A stretch of 64,000 nt of DNA from Luzula sylvatica. Its lineage: Eukaryota > Streptophyta > Magnoliopsida > Poales > Juncaceae. The stretch spans positions 19,503,591-19,567,590 of the forward strand of contig OX326957.1 of assembly GCA_946800325.1 (NCBI GenBank). The letters run 5' to 3'. This document shows, piece after piece, positions 22,977 through 34,399 of the stretch; the stretch's first letter is position 1; each line of letters starts with the position of its first letter. Made by a program: the position numbers and the translations under genes. The notes beneath the pieces were generated by a model that saw only the letters and a list, made by a program, of their open reading frames with translations, did no database searches and was not told the origin of the DNA.

Positions 22977-23572
22977 AGGTAATTACAACAGATATACAAG
23001 CACACTCTTCAATATATATATAAACATCAAATTCATCTTTATTTATTTATTTATTTACAAAATAGGAAAATATTTTGCAATTTTAGGTTGCGTGAAATGG
23101 ACGAATCACTGATCAATAACTTAATTTAGTCAACTGTTTTTTAATTAATCCCGGTTTACATTTTGTACAACATTTTTCAGTTATATTACGAAATAAGAAA
23201 ATGCACCAATGTTTTTGATTAATTATAATTAACATTTGCGTACCTACGAATAATTCATTTTTTCATTTATCTATAATGTATTGTATATGAATACACACAT
23301 TTAAATTTTGATATTTTTTTCATCTTTCAAATGATAAAAATGGACTCTGCCAATTAGATTATATCACTTTACCTCGAAAATCATGTTCTAATAATTCTAA
23401 ATACGATACGATCTAATTCTATTATTTCCCTATTCCTAAACGATTCATTGTAAAAATCCCGATTACGACGACATTACTCTAAAATCTTTTATTTGTATTC
23501 AGATTTGGTCATATAACTAATCTTGATCAATATTTTAATAAAATATATACTGTGTGTATTAGGATCTTTATA
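22977..23572. repeat. Array spacer block X, copy 1
   Basis: Recognised by AATTACAA..ATACAAGCACAC, CAAAATA..AAATATTTTGCAATTTTAGG and TGTATTGTATATGA. It recurs at 26725-27330 and 40690-41262, each time just before an array core. Confidence 0.75.
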
Positions 23573-23581
23573 TTTTTAATT

Positions 23582-24185
23582 GGGGAATTCTTTAAAAATC
23601 CCCCAACTTTTTTTCAAATTATGAAAATCGTCCTGTCTTTTAAGATTCCCTTAAAAACCTCTTATATTTTTTGTTTCTTCCAAAAATCTCCTAACATTTA
23701 TAGATACCCTAAAAAACCCCTCTTTTTGTAATATTTTTAAAAATGATCATTATACCCCCATAATTTTATTTATAAATCTCTACAATTTAATAAATAATAA
23801 ATGGATATTAAACTATTATAAAAAATAAATAATAAATATATATTATTAATATTTTTATATCTATGTATTATTTGTCATAATATTATAATATCTATATATT
23901 ATTTACAATAATATTTTAATATTTATGTATTATTTATATTTTATATTTCAATATCTATTTATTATTTATTAAATTATGGATATTTATAAAATGAAATTAT
24001 GGAAAGGGGTGTAATGGTCATCTTCAAAATTATAACAAAAAGATAGGGAGTTTTTAGGGGAATCTTAAAATGTTAGCGGGTTTTTGGAGAAAGCATAAAA
24101 TATAAGGATTTTTTTAGGAAATCTAAAAAGATAAGAGATTTTCATAATTTTCAGAAAAGTTAGGGATTTTTTTGAAGAATTCCCC
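23582..24185. mobile_element. MULE-type MITE 2
   Basis: Ends GGGGAATTCTTTAAAAATCC and, reversed, GGGGAATTCTTCAAAAAAAT, with a perfect 9-bp duplication TTTTTAATT (23573-23581, 24186-24194). Same family as 9874-10554, inserted at the X block to core 3 boundary. Confidence 0.88.
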
Positions 24186-25812
24186 TTTTTAATTTCTGTA
24201 AGGAAGAGAGAAGACTCGCTCGCGCCTCCTCCCTGCCTACCTCTATAAAACTTCAAAATATCACGAATACCCTCAATAATATAAAACATCAACCATACCT
24301 CTCCAAAACATTAGAAAACAAAATTCAAATCTCTTTTAAATATTTCACGCGATTTGCATTTCTTCTCTCATGCAAACGAGCATTCTTCATGCCATCTTGT
24401 GTGAGCTTACTTTTAAGCACTAAATATTAATGCAAGGAGAAGATGAACACTTTGAATACTGACCTAATCTTTTAGGCTAATCAATATTACAATTCCATGG
24501 TGATTTACCACTTCTTTCCTTTACCTCTTTGAATTAAAATATTGGGTGAAATCAAGAATATAAACAATTATATTTGAATAATAACTTTTTCTAACATGAA
24601 ATAAAAATAAGTTATTACAAAAGAAAATTGTAAACTCACGTGCAATAATATGACCGAACGAGTTATATGTATATTATCAAGGCCGGCCCTCTCTTTTGGC
24701 AAGAGAAGCATTTAGCTAAGGCCACCCATTTTTCTAGGCCTAAATTTTTTTTTATGCAAGTAATAATATAAGGAAGAGGAGGAGTTTGAGGGACACAAGT
24801 AAAATGAGTTCTCAGAATGCCTAGAAGAACTCAACATCTTATCATAATGAGCCGAAAAGATATATTTTTAGAAAATGTTGATGTAAAATGATCAAAAATC
24901 CAAAAATGTATAGAATATATTAAGTTCAGAAATTTTAGATAGTATATTACATGTGAAAATTATTGTAAAACATGAAAATAGAAATGCGGTAACAATTTTT
25001 TTTTTGTTTAATCAAAAACGAGGCCTCCATCTTTATTTCTTGATTCAACTATTCAATTCCTTAAGTTCTTGATTTAACTCCTCAATTTTTGGATGATTTG
25101 TCCTCGATTTAATTGAAGGTTTTATATTTTTGAATTTGTTTTTATTATTTTTATTAGACAACAAAAAATTGTGTTTAAGTTAACATAATATTATCTTTTA
25201 ATTAGTCTTGTTATATTTTTGTCAAAGACCTCTAAAATCGTCGGGTCGGCTCTGTGTATATTCTCTAAAACGTAGTGTGGTATCATCCGAACACAAACAT
25301 GTTTCTTCACATATTCATCGATGTAAAGTGTAATTTGAGAATTAATTTTAATGAAAATGTGTTTATGTAATAATTATTTACCCAAAAATGACACTGAATT
25401 GTGATAATTTTCTGAACTTCAACGTCAATTTTTTATATTAAAATCATTTTGGTTAAAAAAAGATATAAAAGTGCTACATTTTCCATGTTCCTCCTGCCAA
25501 ATTCGGATGTGAAATTTCATTTATACATAAAAAATAATTAAGTACTACGTACATAAATTAAAACAAAACAAAGAGAACATTTTACATAAATTCGGATATG
25601 AAAAAAATAATTTTTGTCTTGTAAAATGAATTGATAACTAATTTACCTTTGGTATCAAGTTGTAACATCGAGCAAACCAATCGAATCAAGAACACCACTA
25701 ACAATCCAAGATTCAAATATAAGCACTCGATATCCATGCGCGGGGGAGCCCGCCGATTCAAATCTGGCTCGATCCAGTCATGGGCCCGAGTTGGCAATGA
25801 GTTAAGGCCACA
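24186..25812. repeat. Array unit core, copy 3 of 6
   Basis: Conserved block at 24349. The unit is split by the hAT element 24676-25254. Its right end (25720-25800) keeps GCGCGGGGGAGCCCGCCGATTC. It has lost the 'fourth TATA' form (ATATTAATGC instead of ATATAAATGC). Confidence 0.75.
24676..25254. mobile_element. Short hAT-type element
   Basis: Left end has CAAGGCCGGCCCTC and the reversed right end CAGAGCCGACCCGA. 8-bp duplication TGTATATT (24668-24675, 25255-25262). Copies 4 and 6 show an uninterrupted TGTATGTTCTCTAAA at this site. CAGGGCCGGCCC-like ends are typical of plant hAT elements. No transposase. Confidence 0.8.
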
Positions 25813-25839
25813 AAAAAAAAAAAAAACCTCCTAAAAAAG

Positions 25840-25945
25840 GACCTTACCAATGATTATTTGGTTTAGTGATAAATTATTCAGCACAAAAAATCAAAGATCA
25901 AGAATTCAAACTTCATTGGTGTCATAAATAAAAAAGTGAAATTAA
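25840..25945 (+). mobile_element. Possible degenerate tRNA-derived SINE
   Basis: TTGGTTTAGTGATAAATT resembles a worn A box and AGAATTCAAACTTC a worn B box about 40 bases on, followed by an A-rich end. No target duplication was found, so this is tentative. Confidence 0.25.
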
Positions 25946-26575
25946 TAATATTTATGTTTCAGGGATTAGTTTAAATTCAAAAAAAAAAAAAAAAAATCCT
26001 AAAATTAATATTGTGCAATGTAGTAATTAAAAATATATTTTTGTTATTTTTAATTAATTTTAAGAAAATTTATCAATATTTTTTTTTACATGTAGTGATT
26101 TCAAAAATAAAATAAAATTATTACATGTTGTGTGTATATAATTTTAATATTTTATTTATTATTTATGAAAAACTAACATCAGACAGTAATAAAATAAACA
26201 ACAATAAATATACACATTGAAAATATATTGATAGAAATATATATTTAAACATCTACTTTTTTATTTTGATTCTCCTTTTATGTATTTTTTAATAATTTCA
26301 TTATATTTTATTTTGTAAATACTTACAAGGTGTTCTTTTAATATTGTTGTTTGTATTATTATTATTATTATTATTATTTTATGTTAGTTTTCAGAAAAAC
26401 GAATATAAATGTCAAATACATATGATGTATGAAAATATTAAAATTATATAAATATAACATACCATATATATTTTTTAATTATTATATGTTAAAAAATATA
26501 GGACTTTTTAAAATTAATAGTTTTTTTAATTACTAGATATGTTAATAGATGAGTATTTTGGTCAAATTTTTTATA
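25946..26575. other. AT-rich spacer
   Basis: Poly-A and (TTA)n runs (25978-25997, 26355-26378). No gene is supported. Confidence 0.4.
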
Positions 26576-26722
26576 ACGCCATCCATGGTTAGTTTTAAAC
26601 CCTATAGTGGGTATTTGAAAATAAAAATTTGGTAGAGGTTTTTTTTTTTGGGTTTCCAAAATGATAAGATTTTTTTACAATATCCAAAAAGTTGGGGGTT
26701 TTTTTTGAAAATTTCTCTAAAT
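26576..26722 (-). mobile_element. Truncated MULE-MITE-like fragment
   Basis: Read in reverse it gives GAGAAATTTTCAAAAAAAAC, CCCAACTTTTTGGATATTG, then CCACTATAGGGTTTAAAAC and TAACCATGGATGG. The same order of words is found on the plus strand at 63120-63260. The opposite end is missing. Confidence 0.5.
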
Positions 26723-26724
26723 TG

Positions 26725-27330
26725 TAGGTAATTACAAGTATACAAGCACACCTTTCAAAAATATATATAAATATTTTCATATCAAATTCACCTGTGTTTT
26801 ATTTATTTTACAAAATAGCAAAATATTTTGCAATTTTAGGTTGATGAAATGGACGAATCGATGATCAATATAGTCATTTGTTCAATTTGAACTTAATTTG
26901 GTGAATTGTTTTATTTTGATTAATCATGATTTAAAATTTGTACAACATATTACTAAATATAGTACGAAACTGAAAAAAATACATATTAATGTTTGATTGA
27001 TTTTAAGTTAACAATTGCTTATCTATGGATAATTTTTTTCATCTATAATGTATTGTATATGAGTACGAACATTTGAATTTTGATAATTTTTTCATCTTTC
27101 AAATGATAAAAATAGACTCTACCAATTAAGTTATGTCATTTACTTAGAAAATCATGTTGTTACATTATAAATACGATACGATCCGATTCGATTCGATTCT
27201 ATTTCTAACGATTCATGATAAAATATTGACTCCGACAATTTTGTTCTCAATCTTCTATTTATATTCAGATTTGATCGTATAACTGAATGTTAACATACAC
27301 CGTGCGTATTAATACTTTCAATTTCTTAAA
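26725..27330. repeat. Array spacer block X, copy 2
   Basis: Same order of words as 22977-23572, including GATGAAATGGACGAATCGATGATC and GTACGAACATTTGAATTTTG. Uninterrupted here and directly followed by core 4. Confidence 0.75.
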
Positions 27331-28690
27331 GGGGAAGAGAAGACCCGCTTGCGCCCCTCCCTGCCTATGCCTATATAAAACTTCAAAATATCATAGGTAT
27401 CCTCAACAATTTTAAATATCTAACAATATCACTACAAAAAATAACAAATACCATCAATGCAGTTTCTCCTAGTATCAAACAAAATTCAAATCATCCCTCT
27501 CTGTAGTGTTCAATACAAATACAAGACAATGAAATAAACATTATTTGGGAAATTTTTGTAGGGGTTATTTCTTATGTTTCATAAGGGTATCCGTGAAATT
27601 TCATATTTTTGTAGGAGTATACATGATTTTTTGAAGATTGGGAGTTCTATCATAGACCCATTTTTTTTGATAGATCTATTTTCAAAAAATATTTAAAGAA
27701 TATTTTAGATATTTATCAATTAATTATACATAATTTCTATTTTGCATAACATTTGAATTTTACAATTTTTTTTATTTGCTAACAAATATTCAAAATATAT
27801 TTTTGAAAAAAGATCTATTATAAAAAAATAAATCTATCCCGGAAAACCCCAAATTTGAAATGGTCCCTAATACAAAAAACTCGCCTCTGTAATTATTTCA
27901 GGCGATTTGCATTTCTTCTCTCATGCAAACCATCATTCTTTTTCATGCCACCTTGTATGATCAACACTGAATATAAATGCAAAGAGAAGATTAACAATTC
28001 GAATACTGATTTAATCTTTTAGGCTAATTAAAATTACAACTCCATGGTGATTTTCAAAATTCTCTTCTTCCTTTTTGAATTAAAATATTGGACGAAATCA
28101 ATAATTCAAATATCTATTTGAATTGAATAATAATTCTTCCGACCACGAAATAGAAATAATCATTTATGATTATAAAAATAAAATTACAACTCCCAGTTTT
28201 CCATGTATTTGGATAAATGATATGTATGTTCTCTAAAACTCATATTCGTTATCACCTGAACATTATTATATTTATATTTCTCCATCGATGCAGAGTCCAC
28301 TTTGAGAATTGGTTTTAATGAAAAGATTTTTTATGTAATAATCATTTATTCTAAAAAGTTATCGAAATGTGATAATTTTGTGAAGTTTAACATATCAAAT
28401 TTTGTTATATATATTTTTTTTATAATAAGTGGAGAATGTTCATATGTCCTCCATCCATTAATGTCATTGAGGATCGAACTCACAATCTCTCACAACACAT
28501 GAGTTTTTGTGTCTCACACTTAACCAACTAGGCTATGGGCCCATTGACAAAATTTTGTTATATTAGTATTAAATTGACTTTAATTAGCAGAGATATATAA
28601 AAGTGCTACATTTTTCATGTTCTTCGTGCCAAATTCAAATCTGAAATTACATTTATACATAAAGATCAAACAAATATTACCAAAACTAAT
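27331..28690. repeat. Array unit core, copy 4 of 6
   Basis: Conserved block at 27902. About 200 bp of unrelated AT-rich sequence (27650-27848, starting GGGAGTTCTATCATAGACCC) interrupts the core and has one end like the TA-targeting MITEs at 43126. The unit also carries a SINE at 28411. It continues past the LINE insertion into the polymerase eta 5' fragment at 30759. Confidence 0.78.
28411..28549 (-). mobile_element. tRNA-derived SINE
   Basis: On the minus strand it begins CAATGGGCCCATAGCCTAG. It contains an A box TAGCCTAGTTGG and a B box AGTTCGATCC about 50 bases later, and ends in a short A/T-rich tail. A 14-bp target duplication AAATTTTGTTATAT flanks it (28397-28410, 28550-28563). Array copy 6 (43040) has the empty site. 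Transcribed by RNA polymerase III if active, and mobilised by LINE machinery. Confidence 0.85.
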
Positions 28691-28708
28691 TTCATTTCTC
28701 ACACAAAT

Positions 28709-30740
28709 GAGGCCGTAGGCAGTGTGATCCGTTTTCACCTCTCTTATTCAACATCACATCGAATGTTTTGCATACGTTTCTCGTAAATGTCAATCCACTG
28801 CTCACTACGCCAATCCTATTTGCACCACAAGTGCTACAATATGCTGATACATTACTTTTCGTCGAGGCATTTCTGGATAATCTCAAAGTTATTACGCAAA
28901 GTATCAAAACTTTCTCATCTATGTTTGCCTTGAGATTAATTGGACAAAATCATACAAAAGTTCGTCCAAACTTTTCGTTCCAACCCTATTACAAAAAAAA
29001 TAGGAAAAACCTGAATTCATGTAATGGTAACATGCTATCACTTGAATGTACAACATAGCTAGGGATGGGGAAATGATTCGATTTATTTAGGAACCGAACC
29101 GAACCGGTCGAATTCGGTTTAATCTGTTCGATTGTTCGGTTTATTTGGTTCGGTTCGTTTCAAAAATTGATATTGTTCGGTTTATTCGGTTCGGTTCGAT
29201 TTTGGTATTTTCAGAACCGGCCGCCCGAATTAATACTATTTTTCACTTTTTTTATTATATTCATTTAAAAAAATTAAAATTAAAATATTGTAAAATTAGA
29301 AATAACGTAATTATATTTTATATGATTTGTTTTAATTTTTTTTTAAATAACATTTGAATTTTCACATTATAAAACTTCTAATTCGGTTCAACCGAATAAA
29401 CCGAATAAGAAATTCGGTTTATTGGGTTCGGTTTTAAATCGGTTCAAATTTTATTCGGTCGGTTCGGTTTGAATCTAGTCCAGTTCGGTTTAATTCGGTT
29501 TGCTCTTATTCGGTTCGGTTTAAATCGGTTTGCTCTTATTCGGTTTAGTTCGGTTCGGTTCAATCGAATGCCCACCCCAGCTACTATATACATGTGTTTC
29601 TACTTCCAAAATGACTACTTACGGAATTAACTAAACTCATACGGTCCTTTTTCAGGGGAGGTAAGGAAACGATCTCGAATGGAAAATGCATTGCAAGTTG
29701 GTGACATGTTTGTTTGCCAACAAAAAAACGGAGGCTTAGGGTTATTAGACCTAGAAGCACAAAACAAGAGTCTGTTAATTAAATGACTATTCAAAATAGA
29801 TTTCGTAAGTGATGCTTTGTGGACACATTTTGTCAAAGAAATCTATGGGAGTAAAAACTCTAAAGTCCTACACGAGCTTGGTACAATTTCACTTCCTACT
29901 TCGCATTTGATAAAAGTTGTCCTCGTCTATAACATTGTCTTCGACATTTCGATTTGAAAGGAATGACGTTATAACGAATAATGATTCCGGAAGTGAGCAT
30001 TTCTCCACCAAAAAGGTCTATCAGTTCCGGAGCAACTCGAGGGCAATAATAAAATGTCCGGTTCAATATTTCAAATTACGAATACCATCAAAATTAAAAT
30101 TATTCCTATGATGAGCCGATAATAGCCGCATCCTAACCCAGGAAAATTTGGCCAAGAAGGGTCGGCCTCACGAAAACTTGTGCGTATTATGTTGTGATAC
30201 TCTTGAGACCACATCACGTCCCTTTGCACACTGCACATATGCAATGGAATGCTTCCGACTATGTAATATTCCGACACACATATTGAATGTAACTTATTTT
30301 CTAGGCTCCTAGGAACGAATCAGATCAATTCATCCTACAACGACGACGGAACTAACCAGAACAAGGGCAGCTTGCGTGTTGGCAATTTGGAAAGAGCAAA
30401 ATAATCGCATCTTCAAGAAAGGAAGAATGTTGATACTAATCAAAGCTGAATGTCGAAATAATTTACATTCTTGGCTCGCAGCTAAGCTATAGTACGGGAA
30501 CCCATTTTCTTCGAGTCTTTAAGAATGTTAGGAATGAAAAGAGTCACTAAATCAGAATTTTTGTATGATATATTATAAGGAGAATCATTAAGTTATGTAG
30601 AGTTCTTGTGAGAGAGTTTGTTTAACTTAGTATATGATACATGTACCAATGATTTTATTTCCAGTAAAAAATAAGACCGTAGGAGCACGTTTCGTGTTCT
30701 AGGCTCTACTTCAAAAAAAATAAAAATTATGCACATACAA
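28709..30740 (+). pseudogene. Decayed LINE (L1-type) reverse transcriptase, 5'-truncated
   Basis: Frames in order on the plus strand give RRQCDPFSPLLFN (the GLRQGDPLSPLLF motif), LQYADTLLF (YADDT motif with one Asp lost), then after an inserted MITE, GGLGLLDLEAQNKSLL (29730-29785), a zinc-finger-like CVLCCDTLE (30180-30215), and AIWKEQNNRIFKKGRM (30388-30435). This is the normal C-terminal order of plant L1 ORF2. Several frameshifts and stops are present, so it is dead. It sits between array sequences matching 43740 and 43805, so it inserted into an array copy. Confidence 0.85.
29059..29580. mobile_element. MITE with TTCGGTTCGG arrays, inside the LINE
   Basis: Left end CTAGGGATGGGG and reversed right end CTGGGGTGGGCATTCGATTG are similar. 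Both subterminal regions are dense in TTCGGTT and AACCGAA words. It interrupts the LINE frame. No clear target duplication (flanks CAACATAG and CTACTATA). hAT-like by appearance. Confidence 0.6.
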
Positions 30741-30758
30741 AAATGAATCGCGTTTCAG

Positions 30759-30986
30759 TTAATTATCAATTTTAGTAAAGCCCAAGTGTAATCTTTCGGG
30801 TATGATCGGAACCCGAATCGAATTGTTCATAACTCGAGACTTGAATTCCGGATTTACGTGGTGAAGTTCAGACTCTAGAGTCTTATTTCCCCATTGCGCA
30901 ATTTTTCTGGCGCGAAAGAGCGAGAGAGAGGATGCCGATAGCACGGCCTGAGCGTCAAGAGCCAAGGGTAAAAGCTCAGGTCGACA
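30759..30986 (+). pseudogene. Orphan copy of the DNA polymerase eta promoter and first codons
   Basis: Collinear with 43805-44048: ATAATCTTTCGGGT.., CCGGATTTACGTGGTGAAG, TTTTTCTGGCGCGAAAG, a GAGAGAGAGGATG start, and codons MPIARPERQEPRV (ATG at 30932). The match stops at GTCGACAT, within the first catalytic motif of the polymerase, and array sequence (TTTAAATTTGAGTATATT) follows. It therefore marks a duplication endpoint inside exon 1. It cannot encode a polymerase. Confidence 0.9.
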
Positions 30987-31260
30987 TCTTTAAATTTGAG
31001 TATATTAATAAAATTAAGAGTAAATTTGACATTTTTAAATTGAAGTACAATCGGATAAAAGTAACGTGCACTCGCGGTGCGGGTACCATCACCCCGCGAG
31101 TATTAGTTTTGATATTACACGTCCTATTCGAATCGGGTTCCCACGGATTCGGGTCTGGTTTTATCCAATATTTCACATTTAATAGAGGAGAGAGGACCAA
31201 CTTGTCCCCTCGCTGCTATCAACGTTTACCCTCAAGTTCAACAATGTAAAATATCAACAA
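30987..31260. repeat. Left part of array unit core, copy 5 of 6
   Basis: AATAAAATTAAGAGTAAATTTGACATTTTTAAA onward matches the left part of copies 1 and 2. The unit resumes at 39383 after the Helitron insertion. Confidence 0.75.
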
Positions 31261-31859
31261 CTAGCTGTTACCCGCGCGCATGCGCGCGCGAGTTTCGCGA
31301 ATCTTCTCGAGTTTGAGACAAAAAAAATTATATGTATTAATTTTAATTTTTTTTTGTGGTATTTTATTTCGTATTTAATGTTGCAATTCAGCATAATTTC
31401 TCGAATGTAAATAAATACATCATACATACTGGTTGCCCGTATGATATCAACAAGTTATGAATATATATCGAATACATCAGATAGGAATACAATAAACATA
31501 ACATTATTATTTGGTAACTAAGAAACAAACAACAATATATTAATTTTAATAATAAAAGAAACAAAAGAATTATAGCAATATAAAGTTCTAATTAATTAAA
31601 TAATTAAAAAATTATACAATTTACTGTGAAAATTTCACAGCAAAACCATTTATGATATTACATAATTTTTAATGATAATAATCACAAAATGTACGAACAT
31701 GATATGTAAATTAGGAATATTTGACAATAAAACAACACATATAATTAGATAATTTTTAGTAACATCACAAATGTAAGAATCAAAACAACCTCAAGTTTAA
31801 ATTACTCTAATTTTGATAAAATAACGAATCAAAAGCATAGAAAGCAACAAAAAAAAAAT

Positions 31860-33420
31860 CGAAGTATAAAACGTCTCAGTATGATTTTTTTTGCCTCAGT
31901 AAATTATTATTTTTTATAAATTTTACATCAATAACCGTATGAATTGTTCAAGAGCCGGCTATCTTGAACAATTCAAACAGTCATTGATGTAGAATGTGTT
32001 TATATTTTACATCATCGGCACAATGATGATGATGATGATGATGATGATGATGCTGCTGCTGCTTTATTATTTAGGCTTTGGCATCTCGTTTACAACGTTG
32101 AGCTTATTGACTTTCGAGTTTAGTATGTCATTTTGTGTTTATGTATATAATTCATATTTATGTTTCACGATTGTATTTTGCACCGATTCTTATTTTCGGT
32201 TTTATTTATGTGTGCGTATTTACATTTTTTGCGTATATTTATATCTCCATTTTGATTGATATTTGCATTGGTTCGTGATTTGTAGTTCGTGTTTCATAAA
32301 CATATCCGTGCTTGTCACCATATTTATACTTTTATTCGTATTTGGATTTTGTATTTCATGATTGTATTTCTTCTCATTTTGTTATACTTTTTTCTATTTT
32401 CGATTTTGTCTGCGTGTTTTGTGTTTACACTCTTCTGTCTAATTGTATTTTGTTCTTGTAATTGCAATGCATAGTTTGTATTAATAACCATGAGATCGTG
32501 ATGATGATATTTTATTGTTTAGGCTTCAATAATGTTTAGCTTTGCATCTTTTGGGTTTGGAATGTCATTTCGTGTTTGTATGCCTAATTCATGCTTGTAT
32601 TTTGCGATTGTTTTTCATATTTATACCTTGATCTTTATTTCATCGATGTATATTTATTCGTGTATTTGTGTATACTTATGCTTGTGTTTCGTTCAATCTA
32701 TTGTCATCCCTGAACTAAGATTGATAGTCGTAGTGATTCGTCATTTGCACTCTGTAGTTCATAAATCAAACTGTGTTTGTTTTTAAATGAATTTTTTGTT
32801 GAACTAAGATTGATAGTCGTAGTGATTCGTCATTCGTCATTTGTGCAATTACATGAATTTTTTGTTGATTTCGCGATATCTAAATTATCAAATACATTGA
32901 TCTAAATTATCATATACATTGTTTGACTTTGCGATATCTTTTTTATTTCTTCATAACATTATCAAGATATAAATCAAATGAACATATAACTTTGTATATA
33001 TTGCACAGGATGGGATTACATGGATTGTATTGATTGTCGAGGAAAAAACTTTCATGTACATTGGTATTTTGAAAGCATGGTGTTATTGCTGACGAAGTCA
33101 AAAAACTTGAATTCTTTTTTCATGTCATTATTATTGAATAAAAATGTTCACTTAAGCTTTGTAAGTCTTGATATTGTTTCGTAGATAAGTTATAGTCACG
33201 GGATACAAATCAGGTAAATGGTGCTTGTTTTCGATGATAATGATGATATGATGATATGTTATGATCATGATGATATGTTATGATTATGATGATTATGTTG
33301 AGATGATGATGATGATAATATGTTATGATGATGGGGAGATAATGATGATGATGATGATATGTTATGATCATGATGATAATAATGATGAGGTGATGACAAC
33401 AAAAATGTCTGAAAAAATAA
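31860..33420. repeat. Low-complexity T/G-rich region with (ATG)n and (ATGATG..) runs
   Basis: (ATG)n(CTG)n at 32024-32061, then about 700 bp of degenerate phrases like 'tgtttgtattt' and 'ttcatgtttgtat', then GATGATATGTTATGAT repeats at 33235-33390. The open frames here (hydrophobic, Phe/Tyr/Cys-rich) follow from composition. Similar sequence is at 36440-37700 in the second half. Confidence 0.7.
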
Positions 33421-33610
33421 AAATGACGATATATCCTTACATATTTGAAGATTAGGAAAACGTCAAAAATATCCCTGCATTAAAAAAAGAGAGAAAATAA
33501 CATAACTAAGCAACATCATTAAAAATGAGTCTGAATTGATGAAGGAGAAAAATCAATTTGTATCTATTTTACACACTTAGAAGTGCATGAATGTAATTTT
33601 GAAAAATTAC

Positions 33611-34263
33611 CTCTTTGAACGGAGAGGGACCAGTGCTGCAGCGACGCCTTTGCAGACTCAAGTTCATGCTGATGCGACAAATCCAACTCGTTGTGCTTAG
33701 TGACGCATCAAGGTCCCCACATTCAATGCGGCCCGTAGTCCACCTGCGGAAGCGAAATAAAAATATCATAAATACCCTTGAAAAAGTAACAATACCATAT
33801 ATACCCCTGCAAAATGTTAAAACAAAAAAAGAACATGAAGTACCTAAATTGGAAATCGAAAAAAAGAAGAGTTAGAATGTTCAAATTTACCCTCGCTATG
33901 CAGGAATGACGGTACAGCTCCTACAATAAAAAGTAGAGGCTTAGTTAATACACCCTCCAAAAAGGCACAAAATATATTAAAAAAAAAATCATAACATAAT
34001 TTAGAGCATAAAAATTGTCAGGGATCATATCATAAATTAGTCACATAATTACAGATACATACCTGTCGATCTAACTCTTGCATTTCTCGCTTTCTTCCAG
34101 GAAGGTATCCATTTTTTGCAGAATTCAAATCGGCATCGACATTGGTACCGACGCCGTACCGCCACGCCTTGCAGGCTCGAAGTGGGTGTTGGCACGGCAA
34201 ACCCAACGTGCCACGCTTAGCGACACATCAAGGTCCTCATCTTCAACGGGGCCTGTTATGGAC
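33611..34263 (-). pseudogene. Duplicated exon-like segments captured in the Helitron
   Basis: Two minus-strand blocks, 34263-34063 and 33743-33611, each have a good acceptor (TTTTGCAG, CTTCCGCAG) and donor (GTATGT, GTAATT). They are similar to each other: both contain GACCTTGATG(C/T)GTC and encode related peptides (GPVEDEDLDVSLSVARWVC and GRIECGDLDASLSTTSWIC). The first has a stop in the frame that matches. No known domain was recognised. They look like one exon duplicated and decayed in a captured gene. Confidence 0.5.
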
Positions 34264-34399
34264 CTGCAAAAGCACAACCAAAAAATTTCGTAAATATCCT
34301 TGAAAATCTTATAATACCACATATACCCCTGAAAAATCAAAACCCTAATAGGTGAAATTAACATCCAAAAAGTGAAAAAATTGAAAAACAACATCAAAT

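Noticed and set aside
32000..32790. Three hydrophobic Phe/Tyr/Cys-rich frames that look like membrane proteins
   Set aside because: They lie in degenerate T/G-rich repeat DNA inside the Helitron, in several frames, with no recognisable family.
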